From positions 192,331 to 256,330 of the forward strand of contig PTFA01000280.1 of the NCBI GenBank assembly GCA_003342895.1: a stretch of DNA of 64,000 nt, in the 5' to 3' direction. This DNA comes from Casuarius casuarius. Its lineage: Eukaryota; Chordata; Aves; Casuariiformes; Casuariidae. This document shows, piece by piece, positions 13,991 to 25,197 of the stretch. The notes beneath the pieces are model-generated. The model was not told the DNA's origin. It ran no database searches and saw nothing but the letters and a program-made list of their open reading frames with translations. The stretch's first letter is position 1. Every line of letters begins with the position of its first letter. A program made the translations under genes and the position numbers.

Positions 13991-14115
13991 CTCGATCAAA
14001 AAGTCTCCAGTTCTCAAGCCAGCTTGCCATGCTACTCCCCCTTCGTCCACCGATTCCAAGTACTGCAAAGCAGGAAAGGCTGGAGTTGGGGTGAATTCTT
14101 CAATTGGTGTGTCAG
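13991..14115 (-). CDS. SHANK2: SHANK2 PDZ domain exon, second part
   Basis: A 125-bp internal exon of the postsynaptic scaffold SHANK2. After the first base of an Ala codon donated by the previous exon it encodes 41 complete codons, including DTPIEEFTPTP, ALQYLESVDEGG and GLRTGDFLIE. These match the middle of the SHANK2 PDZ domain, which binds C-terminal ligands of SAPAP/GKAP-type partners at excitatory synapses. DEGG followed by VAWQAGL fits SHANK2; from memory SHANK1 and SHANK3 have DVEG here. The acceptor is TTTAAAG at 14116 with a T-rich tract upstream. The donor is GAG followed by GTAGGA at 13990. The exon ends in phase 0. The open frame continues a few codons past the donor, but that part is intronic. 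Confidence 0.96.
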
Positions 14116-14549
14116 CTTTAAAAATAAATACCACATTAAAAAAGAAAATTACGGAATGCTCACAAATACCCCTTGGCTTAGGCCTATTACTGGCCATTCA
14201 CGTTTTTAGCTAAAAAATGGTGGGTGCTGAAAGTGAGAGGACTCTGCCTCAGAGAGTACCAAGATGCTGGGGACAGAGTGCAATCTCTCTGCAATAGCAA
14301 TCCACAGGTCGTCCATTCAGAGAGAAAAATACATGCTTCTTTATTGACACAGACAAATCAGGCTGCATGAGGCAGTAGCTGGAGTCTGATTATTTCAGTA
14401 TATTCAGTATTACTTCACTATTACTTCCAGTAAACCTTTCACAAGCCTAGCAATATGCTTGTAACCCTGGAAACATCCAACTAAAAATGAATTATGTGCA
14501 GCCAAATGGGAACCTCTGGGCAAAAAATGGGTGAGTGGGGAGTGTAATT

Positions 14550-14568
14550 AAAAAAAAAAAAAAAAAAA
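14550..14568. repeat. Poly-A run (19 A)
   Basis: Uninterrupted A on the plus strand inside the 1.6-kb SHANK2 intron; poly-U in the transcript. It lies about 430 bases upstream of the second PDZ exon in transcript order. Confidence 0.9.
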
Positions 14569-15700
14569 CTAAATTTCTCTTCTAGATTTAGATGCATATT
14601 ACAAAGAAGATAACAGAAGAAACCACCTTTTTACAGAAAGAAGGCACAGCAGGCCTTGTAACAGCCCTCTCTCTCTGTCACGTACACAGAGAAGCAGGAA
14701 AGTCCTTGGCTCTTTCACCTGAGGTGCCCTCACTGTCACAGAAAAATTAGGGGAAAATGCTTGCGTTCACACAGAGGGACTAACTTCTGCTTGATGCATA
14801 CACAAAACTCTTGCCAACTGCTAACCTCAAAGGTAGAGCTATCGGCTTTCCTAGGAAAGCTGCAAAAATATTTATTTAGCTAAAACTAGACCAGCTTTTA
14901 CAACACTGAAAATCCACGGTGTCATTGCCGGGGGGAGGGGGGCTGGTAAGGCAAAAATGATGTCCCAGGAATGAAGGCATGGAATATTTTTCATGCTTAA
15001 GCAAGGCAAGGGAGAACCCATAGAGAAATGAGGGGGAGCAAGAGATGGGACATACCATCATATTTATATTATTAAATACAAAGGGAGCAAACTGGACTGA
15101 AAGTTAAAAAGCAAAGCATTAAATAGAATGCTTTTTTTAACTCTTAAGAATGTCATTAATGTGGGTTTTAGTCCACAGAAAAGTAACATGCAGTTTAACA
15201 CATGAACAGCTTTTAAAATGAGCACACTACAGGCCATGCAACATACGTGCAGCTTCTGAAGATACAAAAAAAGATCATATTTTCATACTAAAACTGCACC
15301 AATGTCACCTTGCAGAAGATCCACACCTATTTTAAACAAAACATCTCTCTTGTCTATTCCTATTCATAGACCTATTTAAATAGACTGACATTTGAAATAA
15401 AGAAGCAGGTTTTATACGAGAAGCAGGTTTCCCACAGTTAGGTAAACTGCATAACAAAACAGATAAACGACAAAATATTACATATGCCAATGCAGTAAAA
15501 ATGCAAATAAAACTTTCTCTCCCCCAAACGATTATACAGTGCTTCTGCCGTGCAAAAAGGCAAACTGCTTCAGACAGAAGCCCCTAAAATCCACCCGAGT
15601 AGTACAGCATAGAGAACCCTGTTGTCTAGCAACCAAGTGCACCAAGAATAATTCCTGCTTATATTCAGAGATGTATAAATTTCTTCATGCCAGCGCACAT

Positions 15701-15713
15701 CACACACACACAC
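15701..15713 (-). repeat. Short UG-repeat next to SHANK2 donor
   Basis: The plus strand shows six CA units plus a C, so the SHANK2 pre-mRNA carries GUGUGUGUGUGUG at intron positions +15 to +27 after the first PDZ exon. UG repeats are known binding sites for TDP-43 and CELF proteins, and when close to a 5' splice site they can alter exon use. A role here is inferred from position only. Confidence 0.75.
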
Positions 15714-15727
15714 CCCGAGGCACCTAC

Positions 15728-15810
15728 CTTTTGCCCCTCTGAGCACAAATCCGAATCCTTCATTGTCCTTTTTCTGCAGGACCACTGCCTTTTCTTCTAT
15801 GATGCAGTCA
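15728..15810 (-). CDS. SHANK2: SHANK2 first PDZ exon, long-isoform boundaries
   Basis: The 83-bp internal form of the exon used by long SHANK2 isoforms. It completes a Ser codon (AG plus T) and encodes DCIIEEKAVVLQKKD then NEGFGFVLRGAK, ending with the first base of an Ala codon. EGFGF is the SHANK equivalent of the PDZ GLGF carboxylate-binding loop, so this exon forms the start of the ligand groove. The acceptor is CTCTCTACAG ending at 15811 and the donor is AAAAG followed by GTAGGT at 15727. Both phases match the linker exon at 34645-34720 and the PDZ exon at 13991-14115. Mammalian SHANK2, from memory, has EEKTVV, so Ala here replaces Thr. Confidence 0.95.
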
Positions 15811-15902
15811 CTGTAGAGAGAATTCCGAGGATAGCGACCATTATTACATCCCTTCATCACCACTGTAGTAGCTGCTCCTCCAGTGTGCAGGTTCATCATC
15901 AT
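15728..15902 (-). CDS. SHANK2: SHANK2 short-isoform (CortBP1-type) first coding exon
   Basis: An alternative, 5'-extended form of the first PDZ exon. Translation starts in an ATG triplet run (15902, 15899, 15896) preceded in frame by a TAA at 15912-15914. The N-terminus reads MMMNLHTGGAATTVV and then NNGRYPRNSLYSDC before joining the common PDZ frame. It matches the N-terminus I recall for the mammalian CortBP1/ProSAP1 short isoform (an MMM start, a GGAA stretch, then NNGR and PRNSLYSDC). The codons for NSLYS are written by the same bases that form the polypyrimidine tract and AG of the long-isoform acceptor. A GTG at 15905 also lies in frame, but the ATG run is the better start, with G at -3. 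The resulting protein would lack ankyrin and SH3 domains and keep PDZ, proline-rich and SAM regions encoded outside this window. Confidence 0.93.
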
Positions 15903-16400
15903 CACAGCCAGTTAATCAAATAATATCGCAGTAACCAAGCATGGGAAAATATAGAACAAATAGAGAGGGGGGGAGACAAAGACTGAGCTTAATGATGAAA
16001 GAGAACATGACAATGCAACTTAAAGGAAATAAAAAAGGCAGAGAGGAAAAAGAAAGAAGAAGAAATCATGCATGGTGGTTTGTGTTCTATATGAATGACT
16101 GCATGAACATGTGATCATGTAATCTGTGGGCTAGCCAGGACTCTAAAAGGAAAAAAAGTAAGTGAACTGAATGACAGTATCATTAATAAACTCCTCAATC
16201 GTGGATGTACCAGATGCATCTTCTAGTGAAGCCAAAATGAAACCAACCAGAAGAAAAATGAGGCAGCATTTTAAATTTAAAGATAATATAATATGTTTTT
16301 ATATTAGCTAACTAAAAGGCACAAATATATTCTGAAAGCTATGCCTTGCATCAAAAGCCCTTTTTCAATCCTATTGAATGTTGCATGCTGCAAGAATCCC
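15903..16400 (-). promoter_or_regulatory. SHANK2: 5' region of the SHANK2 short isoform
   Basis: The short isoform starts at 15902 with no earlier in-frame ATG after the TAA at 15912-15914, so its 5' UTR and promoter should lie in this direction. The transcript-sense sequence has long pyrimidine-rich stretches around 15960-16070, is not CpG-rich and has no obvious TATA box. I see no AG acceptor close to the start that would suggest a spliced leader. The transcription start cannot be placed from sequence, and the right boundary given is arbitrary. Confidence 0.4.
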
Positions 16401-17700
16401 ACATGATCATCTGACAGCCTACAATGCTAACAACGTGCAGCTGCCTTGGCGTCATCAAGCACAAATTTCCACAGCATCGAGAATCTGCATAATCGAAATA
16501 GTAACAGGGCATGTGCAATCAGGAAAACACATTTCTAAGGAATATTTCACATCTCCTGATAAACAATTAATATTATAAAGCAAGGAGACGATTTAAAGGA
16601 ATATTTATGTAAGCAGTATGCCCTTAAAGAGAAAGTAGCTTTAGGAATCTTACTCTCATTGGCTCAAAAAAAAGTAGACAGTGGAGGAAGAAAATGCATA
16701 AGAAACACATTAAAATGGGACCTTTCATATATAGGACACAATCTATAAAAGCCTTAAGTTGTTTAGTGTCTTGTCTTTCATTAAAGCTAACATTAGGTTA
16801 CTAAAAATAAGTTAAAAAAAAGATTTTGAACTCTTTTAGGTATAAAATCATTACACAGAACAAGTTTCAAGGCATTCTTTGAGTAAAGACAGTGTCACAG
16901 GTTAAGTATTCATGAATCCTAAACAATGTAAAACACAATGGCGAGATGGCTTTAGAACACCTACAAAAACTGTTTAAGACAGAAAGAAGTATAAGCAAGT
17001 TTTATTTTCTTAATTTTGTACTAGCCAACTAATGTTGCCACTGGTCATGCAGAGAACCTAGTCACTAAAGCATTCAGTACAAAAAGAGACAGGAACTGCT
17101 TTGGTGACACTAATAATCCAGAATGGAAGGAGGAAACGAGTTAAAGAAAAATTGGTGTGACCCTTTTATTTGAAGCGCTGAACTGAGACAAGGATGATGA
17201 TATCAGGACACCAATGGACAGCCTCCAAACTCCAGACCTTTCCTCTATTACAAACAATTCTTCTGGTGATTTTCCAACTCTGAGGGATGCAGCTTCATGC
17301 TACTGCTGAAGTGATAATAAAATTATGTCTTCCAAACTACAAAATGTTTAAAGATTATTAAATAGAATAACATGTGAGCTAAAGCCACCGCAGCTTTAGC
17401 TTTCTGACCAACAAACGAGCTGCACAAATATGAACAGCTTTTGAATGCTGTCTCTCAGACCACTGCCATTTAACAATATAATTCAGACATTAGCTTTTCT
17501 TACAATGTATACCCCTGCTATGGAAAGAATATAATATGAAAACATATTGCTTCAGAATGCTGAACACGCTCCTGCTCAGGGATATCAGGGTGGGATGGAA
17601 CAGACAGCTCAGAAGTCATCTTACGTTGTAGCGCCGAGACCCTCCGCCAACGGCTAACGTTACAGGAATTGCCTGAACGTACAAGCACGCTGACTTATTT

Positions 17701-17748
17701 TCTTCAAACTCCTAGTAACCCCTCTGTGATACACTGCCATCACATGCA
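17701..17748. repeat. 48-bp dispersed repeat, copy 1
   Basis: This segment aligns without gaps to 21328-21375 with three mismatches by eye (45 of 48). Similarity appears to fade into the bases just upstream and stops abruptly downstream. The shared core includes ATACACTGCCATCACATGCA. Confidence 0.8.
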
Positions 17749-18419
17749 CACTTCCACGGTGGGGCTCCGTATTGGTCCACTGAAGACTCAACAGTAAAGC
17801 TGTCTCCAGCATTTGGCTTAATACTGGACAAACTCAGAAGACTCATTTCCTTCAGCTGTCCTTGGAAACAATTAACAGCATAATAAAAGTTAGGAGAGTA
17901 CTTTTGTGAACCTAATCATAAAAAGTCTTCAGTTCCTAGGAGAAAAAAACAACTTAAATCCTCATCTCGTCTAAATCCCTTAACATAAAGAATTCACAAG
18001 CCTATTGTCTAGGCACCTCATCAAACTTTGCTTTGATTCTCTCGTTTTTGTCAAAACAAAACAAACTAACCCACAATCTCTCTCCTTAAAAAGCCGAAGG
18101 CTGAATTTCCAAAAGCTGTGCTTGGAAACCTTCTCGGGTGCCATCCATCTCATCAGCATTAGGCATCTATACCTAACAAAATCATCCAGGGTCCCTTCAC
18201 AATCAGTGAAGGAAATGAGCAGGCAATTTCAAGGTATGCTCATTTTATCCTAACACAGAGGTCTAGGATTGTTTCGATGAAAACGGTGAAACCCACCCGT
18301 TATTTTCTTTTCATGTACCCCACAGACTTACTGTATCCAGTTCTGTACCTCAGTTTACACATTGCAAGTAGGAATACTAAACCATCCAAATGTTAAGGCG
18401 TTCTGTGTATTACATGAGA

Positions 18420-18440
18420 GGGAAAGGGGAAAGGGAGGGG
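18420..18440 (+). other. G-quadruplex motif in a purine tract
   Basis: Plus-strand G runs of 3, 4, 3 and 4 are separated by loops of AAA, AAA and A, which satisfies the usual G3+N1-7 quadruplex pattern. It sits in a longer pure-purine tract (about 18416-18458). The G-rich strand is the template strand of SHANK2. Folding is predicted from pattern only. Confidence 0.75.
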
Positions 18441-18763
18441 AAGGAGAAGGAGAAAATGAATTTTTGGTGAGAAAATGTACACAGTGATCCCTATTACTTG
18501 ACAAATACAGCTTACTAATACATTGTTTCAGTGCTGTACTGCATAAGGAAAATTCCATCACAACCTGTAAAGCAAAAATGTAGGTTTGAAAAAAATCAGA
18601 TGTGTAACCATTCCTTTTCATTTATGCAGTAGGAGAAGGGGAGCTGCAATACTCTTATGGCAAGAGCAGTTTAGAGTTGTTCAAAGTGATCACAGAAAGC
18701 ATAAATTGATTCCCTGCTCCAATGTCAGAAAGCTAAGAACCAGCAGCAGAAGAAGCATGGAAA

Positions 18764-18787
18764 ACACACACACACACACACACACAA
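18764..18787. repeat. (CA)n microsatellite
   Basis: About twelve AC dinucleotide units in the large SHANK2 intron. It is probably length-polymorphic. Confidence 0.92.
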
Positions 18788-21327
18788 GAAATCCCACACA
18801 GCCTCTCTGCCCCTTCTCCAGGCAAGCTTCCTTTGCAACCCCAAGACAGAAGAGGCAAAAAAAAGTTTAACTTCTGCCTGTTTGCAATATTTGCTTTGCC
18901 ATAACAGGGTTCCCTCATCTCAATGTCAGCCCGCGTGTCTTCACTGAAGATGCGCTGAAGGTCTGTTCACAGTCTACCTGGTCCTGGCAGGCTAAGAGGT
19001 GCCAAACGCAAAGTAGGTCAAATTTTCTCACAAGGAACCTTCTTGGCAGCATTTCTCTCATCTTGAAGGTGTTGTAAATACATAGCAACAGAATGCATGC
19101 ACGGTTTAGCTCCCAGTGACAAGTAAAGGAGACATTATGTCACAACCCTGTTCAGAGGTCTGATCTCAAATGAGAGGAAGAAGCATTTCATCACGGATAC
19201 TCTGAGTGCAGTACACGGCTCTGCGCAAGGCTGAATGGTCCCCGGCATTTATGATATGACCTTACGCCAAATTTCAATAGGCAAAACCCTTGAAGTCCAT
19301 TTCTGTCCCATCTCAAACTGAAATTAAGTAGTGTCTATTTCAGAGATGGGTTTTCAGAATAATACTAGTTCTATATTACAGTAATAAAATGAGTAATTTC
19401 AAAATCAATAGCTCATTACTTACATAGGGCCCTCATTACTTTGACTTTGGACTGATTAAGTCCAAGATACGCTGCATATAAAGTTAAATGCACAATACAT
19501 CCATGCAGGATACTTCTGCATTAAATTCTGTGAAAAATCTTAAATACAAAAATATCAGGCAAAAAAAGTCAATCCAAAACCACTTTTGCTTTATCCGAAC
19601 ACTAAACAATAGAAAATATGCTTGTTCATCTGAATGTAGCTTCTCTAACACTAAAGTGTTTGAGAATTGCTCGAGAATTGTGCTTCCATAATTTTACAGA
19701 CCTGCAAATTGTGAAAGGGAGATAAAGAGATTTACCATGGGCAGGCAGACACCAGAGGTTAGAACTCAGAACTCATTCAACATAATATCCATCATTTGTG
19801 TAGACTTTTCAAGACAGCAAGAGTTTCTACTACTTCTCTAACAGTCCATTAAAACAATACTTCAGGAAAGAGGCAGAAGTGCTAAATTCTTTATAAATAC
19901 CTTTATGAAGAAAACATCAGAGGTTGAAGGACAGGTTCCTGATGGAGGCAAAACCATGAAACCTAGCTTGTTTCACAGCTAGAACAACCACACCCTATCT
20001 TAAAGCACAAATTACTCCAAAACAAAAGTTAAAACACTAAATTACGAAGACGGAAGCCATCAGGACCATATAATACGCTTAGGTAAGTTTGTATTGCATG
20101 TATCATAGCTGATTTCAATCTGAAAAATGGCACGTAGATTACCCCCTACTGAATTGATCATCTTTATCTGGAAACAAAAACAGCTAGTTGGTATATTGTC
20201 AATCTTTCCCCATGGTAGAGAAAAAAAAAGAACTTACATGGGAAGTATTTTCCCCCTTCCCTCCAATCATGTATGCCCTAGATACACAATTTAGGTCTAA
20301 CCCCTTCAGCTTTAACAAGTTGGACTGCAACCTGACAAGGCAGAAAACTAACATGAGATTCAGACAACCAAAATTACAACCAAATGATTAGCCTTCTCAG
20401 CTCACAATCCCTTCAGTCAGATGGCTTGCTCTGTCCATCTGTCCATGAGTGAAGAACTACCCTGCCCAAGTTCAATTCTTTCAGTAGCTCAAGTAAATCC
20501 AAATCTTTTCATCAGAACTTTTTTTTTGTTATATATCTTCTCCTCAGTACTCCTGGAATTTCAATTTTTTTTGAAAGATCTACTGAATATGTAGTTAGCT
20601 CCCTGTTACAACAATCAAACCGCAGACCAACAAACGAAAACTCTTTTTTAATCTTTGCCAGACACGCACACAAGAAATACCTAAACCCCTCCCTAAATTT
20701 ACATACAATGTCTGAAAGCAATTGCACAAGTCCTTTCTTGCTACGACAGTCAATTTATGGTAGTTAGGCTGAGGTTCAAGCCCACAGAAGGGCATTCTGG
20801 AAGGACGTTCAAGAGGAGCTCTTGCTTCATATTCCAACTTTTAAAGACCGTTAAAAGCTCATAAAGAATGCTTTCTCTGAAGGCTTTTCCTATTTCAGGA
20901 AGTTACCTGTCCTGATAGCACAGAAAATTGAAGTGACGTTTAAAGCAAATCTTTTTGTAAGATATAAGAAACTTCCAGTGAAAAAACTTTTCCTGTCATT
21001 GCTGGAAGGGATCAACCTTACTATTTATAGTCATCTACAGTAATGATTCAGGAAAAGTGGTTAATCCTGGTAATTAAAGCCTTCAAGATTAATGAAGGCT
21101 CTGTATTTGATTGCTCAAGTTTTCTAGGCATTGATCACCCAGCTGAGGCCCTTACAGAAAAGCTTCACAACTCTTCTGTAAAATGTAGAACAGGAATCAC
21201 TCATTCAAGAGGTATTAACTACAACAGCAATTATGGCACTTTGCACAGCAAATGGGAAAATACACAGATGGTCCCTACCCAACCTGCTTACAGCCCAAAC
21301 AGAAGCAGCAAGAGGTAGTCAACCTTA

Positions 21328-21375
21328 TCTTCAAACTCATAGTAACCTCTCTGTAATACACTGCCATCACATGCA
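21328..21375. repeat. 48-bp dispersed repeat, copy 2
   Basis: Partner of 17701-17748 in the same orientation about 3.6 kb away, with three substitutions and no gaps. It is either a local duplication within the intron or two copies of an old interspersed element I do not recognise. Confidence 0.8.
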
Positions 21376-22786
21376 GAGGTTCACTTATGTGATGACACCT
21401 TTCATCACGCTACACTGCGATTTGTATTAAAAATGTGCTTTTTTTGGTAAATATATGATGCAGCTTTGAACAACAGGTTACTATGCTGAAGAATTATTTA
21501 CAACCACGTACTGCTGCCTTTGATAGAATCTTTTTGTACTTTCTCATAATAAGATCTTAAGTAACCAATAATAATTTTTAGCTTTTTTGGTGAAAATGTT
21601 TTACCATTTTTGAAAATGTTTACTTTCTATATTTTGCTTTTCTCGGCTACTCATTCCCACCTTCTAATGGTGCTTTCTGTAAGCACAATATATTCTTAAG
21701 AAGACATTCAGTAAAAATATAATTACATATTTTGTCCTGCCTTGGATCAAAAACACATGCACAGTGCTTAAGCTGTACAACTGCGTAATCCTGCCACAAT
21801 CGTTTCAGTTTCAGAAACAATTCTAAATTTCATCGATTTTCCTTTTCATACAGAAGAACCTATGTTCCTCTGGGATTCTATAGCAAGGTGTATTTGGGAG
21901 GAGGGCAGTAAGAAAATATTTTCAGGCAGAGGGTTAGTAATTAGCTCAACAACATTACACTCAAGGAAGATTCAACCTGTCAGTAGAACAGAAGTACTGG
22001 GGAACATTTTAAGCTGATAAATTCTTTAGGTAACTGACAGAAGTCCAAGGAGCATAATGATTCAGAATCTGGTGGTACAATAACTAAAATGTATGTGAGG
22101 GAACAGATAAACAGAATCACACAGAAGAAATAAAAACAAAACGGTTGTCCTTTCTGCTTGCTATATCTAAGGCCAAGAGATTCTCAAAATAGGGCACATA
22201 AGTAAAAAATTGTCACCTTTCTTTGCAGGCATTCACTTTCCCCTTCCTGCTCCTTACACCAAGAATCATCAGATTTGTTTCTAGGAATGAACAGATATAA
22301 CTGTATTCCATTTGTTTAGTTTGGATATTAGGGCACATCCTACACTTTCTTCCATGGAACTACTGCACATGAAGTGGAGTTACATTGAAGTTCAGCTGTT
22401 CCCCAAAACAATGTTCTCATTATCATTCAGCATTCTCAGACCAGTACAATGTTTATTGCTAAAACTAAATTAGAGGAACGGGTTACATTTGGAGATAACA
22501 AAACTGCCCATCCATAAAAGCTAATACATTCCTTAAAATACTATTTAGTAGCTTCAAAATAGTTACACTGGAGAACAAGCATTATTTCAGTCAGGGATTC
22601 ACGATGACTGGGACTTTAAGTTATGGTGCTATTTCACCAAAAAACAATTACAAAACCAGGTTTGCATATGGACATGCACATATATATTTTCAGTTGAAAA
22701 GAGAAAAATAAAACATTGTCTTAAATTTATAAGGGATAAATGCATCAAAAAAACAATTTCCAAAGATAATGGAATAATATACTTAC

Positions 22787-22887
22787 AACTACCTATAGAT
22801 TCCAGCTTGACAGGTGCTCTCAGAGAAACTGCAGCATCCAGTGTCTTTAATGGCACTTCAAATGGTTGGCTGTGTGTCATGGCCTTA
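22787..22887 (-). CDS. Candidate cassette (poison) exon in SHANK2 intron
   Basis: A 101-bp segment has the form of a real exon. The upstream tract is pyrimidine-rich (CTTCTCTTGTTTTCTG), the acceptor is TGCCAG at 22888 and the donor is a full-consensus GTAAGT at 22786. After the linker exon ends in AG, its first base T completes Ser and the frame stays open for 33 codons: KAMTHSQPFEVPLK, then TLDAAVSLRAPVKLESIGS. It leaves phase 1, whereas the next SHANK2 exon expects two bases already in place. Inclusion would therefore give Leu-Thr-Ala-Ser and then a TAG four codons into the PDZ exon. That would truncate the protein before the PDZ domain or trigger decay of the mRNA. I do not recognise the peptide. 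Transcript support is needed. Confidence 0.35.
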
Positions 22888-25197
22888 CTGGCACACTTAG
22901 CACCCAAACAGAAAACAAGAGAAGGAGAAAAAGGCCAACACCACCACCCTTACATAATTGTTTTCTGTTGCTCTACTATTTGCAGCAAATAACTTCAAAT
23001 TGCAATAGAAAGGATATACAGTAGTTTATTCTAAGGCTAACTTCACATTTCTCCATGAGGGAATGGCTAACTCAGCATACCTGTACCATCCTCAGCTGGC
23101 TATGCTGGGATCAAGTAAAGGAACGGGAAAAGAAAAGAGGATATTTCAGTGATACTCAATATATTTTGTATATCCACATACAGTCCATATATGATCTTTA
23201 ATATCTCCTGTACCAGTGCTGTTTCTACAGACTTCATTAAATGTCAAGTAGAAATCTCTGACCATGAGAAAAGCAAGGCTGCGCATTTTCCACTGAAATC
23301 CGTTTGTTGCCTAAAGAGGTACATGCCAAACTGTAAGATGCCATGAAAGACGTGCAGCCATACCCTAACTCCTACATTGCCTGGGTCTCCGTTGCATTGC
23401 GCAGAGATTACAGACAACTGTAAAACCCGACAAGGGACATAATTTCTTTCACTTAGAAAGGTGTTCCACACTTTTGAACAAGTAATACAGCCTACTTTAT
23501 TGGACTTTGAATACTTGATGCCCCTGGTAAAAATGGACAGCTCTTCACCAAGTTACCAGAAAGAACAAATATCTGTCATAAAGTGATTTGATTAGAAAGT
23601 ACGAGAGATTACGCTACTTTTTTCAGCCCTGTGATTGATAGAGTTGCCCAAAAGATTAACCACAGTTATAGAGGATAAAAAGCAATCTATTATAAAGAAA
23701 GTAACAAATACTATATACTCCCATTAACTTTATCCCATAGAATATTACAAAGAAATACAGGTTTTAAATGAGAAATGTATCCAATTTTATGACACAAATA
23801 AAAACAAGTTACAAAATTTTTCTCTATGAAAAACACAGAAGAAATTCACACACTCTCTCTATAAATTTGTCCACACTGTTTTAGTCACCATTAATTACAC
23901 TTAATATTGTATTCTTTAGTGTGTAAAACAAAGGATTAGGTAATCTAAAAATACACCCAAGTCAGTCAGTTTGGCTGGTACTACTTTTGGTTTTCTCCCA
24001 TTTTCACTTTAACTTGCTGAAACTGTAACCAGTAAAGTAACATATATAGCAAAACAGGAAGTCAAAGTCAACTTCTTGGAAATATAAATCATCCAGTAAA
24101 AGTCTGATTTTATATTATGGAGAAATCTCAGGATCACAAAGGAAAAAAAGTCAATGATAAGATTGTGGTCCTGTTGAAATACACAATGTAAAGAGTATAT
24201 TAGTCATCTTTAAGAGAAATGACATCATTCTCTGGAATCTGTACTGGCAGGGAGAAAACAAAAAAGCATGGGGAGGGTGGTGGTGAGGCGAGATGAAAAA
24301 AAGGAAGGCTTAATTCCCCTATTAATTTCAATTGTATTTAAAAATAAATAGTCAACTCTAGTACCACACATGACAGAGTAAAAACTAAACATGAAACATT
24401 TAGGTAGGTGTCCTTCAAGTACACAACATGAGGGTTTTATAATGCAAAGTCCTTCAAACCATTTCATACAGATGTTCCAACAGTCACATTAGTATTTTGG
24501 GCTGCAGCACACTCCACTTATACTTGATACTTACTGGCAATTTTCAGTTGTAATTATCAAGCCTTTGAGCAAGCTAAGCTTGCGCTATGAAAATATTAAT
24601 ATTCATTGCTCATACTTTGTACCTTGAACAAATAAACAGACTGTACAAACACATACATATGTTTAAGTAACTAGAACATTTATCCACCATGCTTTTTAGG
24701 CTTGTATTTGTCTAAAAGCAGCTGCATTTTTAGCTCATGCTATTGTTGCCACCAAACCACATGGAAAGAGGAATTTTCTCCCTAATCATCTTAATGCACA
24801 AAGTACTTACACAAAAGGAATACTAATAATAGCTATTATTATCAACACCACTTTTCTACATATGTTTTTTAAATCAATGATTTTGCAAAAAGTGGTCAGT
24901 ATTCTTGCAGACAACCACAGTAACAGAAAGAAATTAACTTGTTCAAGGTTACCATGCAGGACAGGCAACAGATGCAGAACCAAGGGAGTAAATCTAGGTT
25001 TATTCAGATTTCAGATAATGGTATGAATGGACAAAAACATAATTATATGGAACAATAAAGACTTTCCTCAGATGATGCAGCATCTCAGCTAGTTCATAAA
25101 GCCTGCTCATCAACCTCTATGCTTATCTCAGAGCTGGCATACATCAGACAGGACTTTGCACCTTTTTCCTTCCATTTTCGAAGAGAGCTATTCGAAG

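Larger units (their letters stand above)
14116..15727 (-). other. SHANK2: SHANK2 intron between the two PDZ exons
   Basis: A 1,612-bp intron with a GTAGGT donor at 15727 and an AAAG acceptor at 14116, inserted after the first base of the Ala codon in GAKA. It contains a 19-base A run at 14550-14568, a G-rich patch at about 14930-14942 and a short UG-repeat (transcript sense) at 15701-15713 near the donor. No additional exon is visible. Confidence 0.93.

Noticed and set aside
15903..15905. GTG as the start of the short SHANK2 isoform
   Set aside because: It is in frame, but three ATGs follow immediately and the known mammalian isoform begins with Met-Met-Met.
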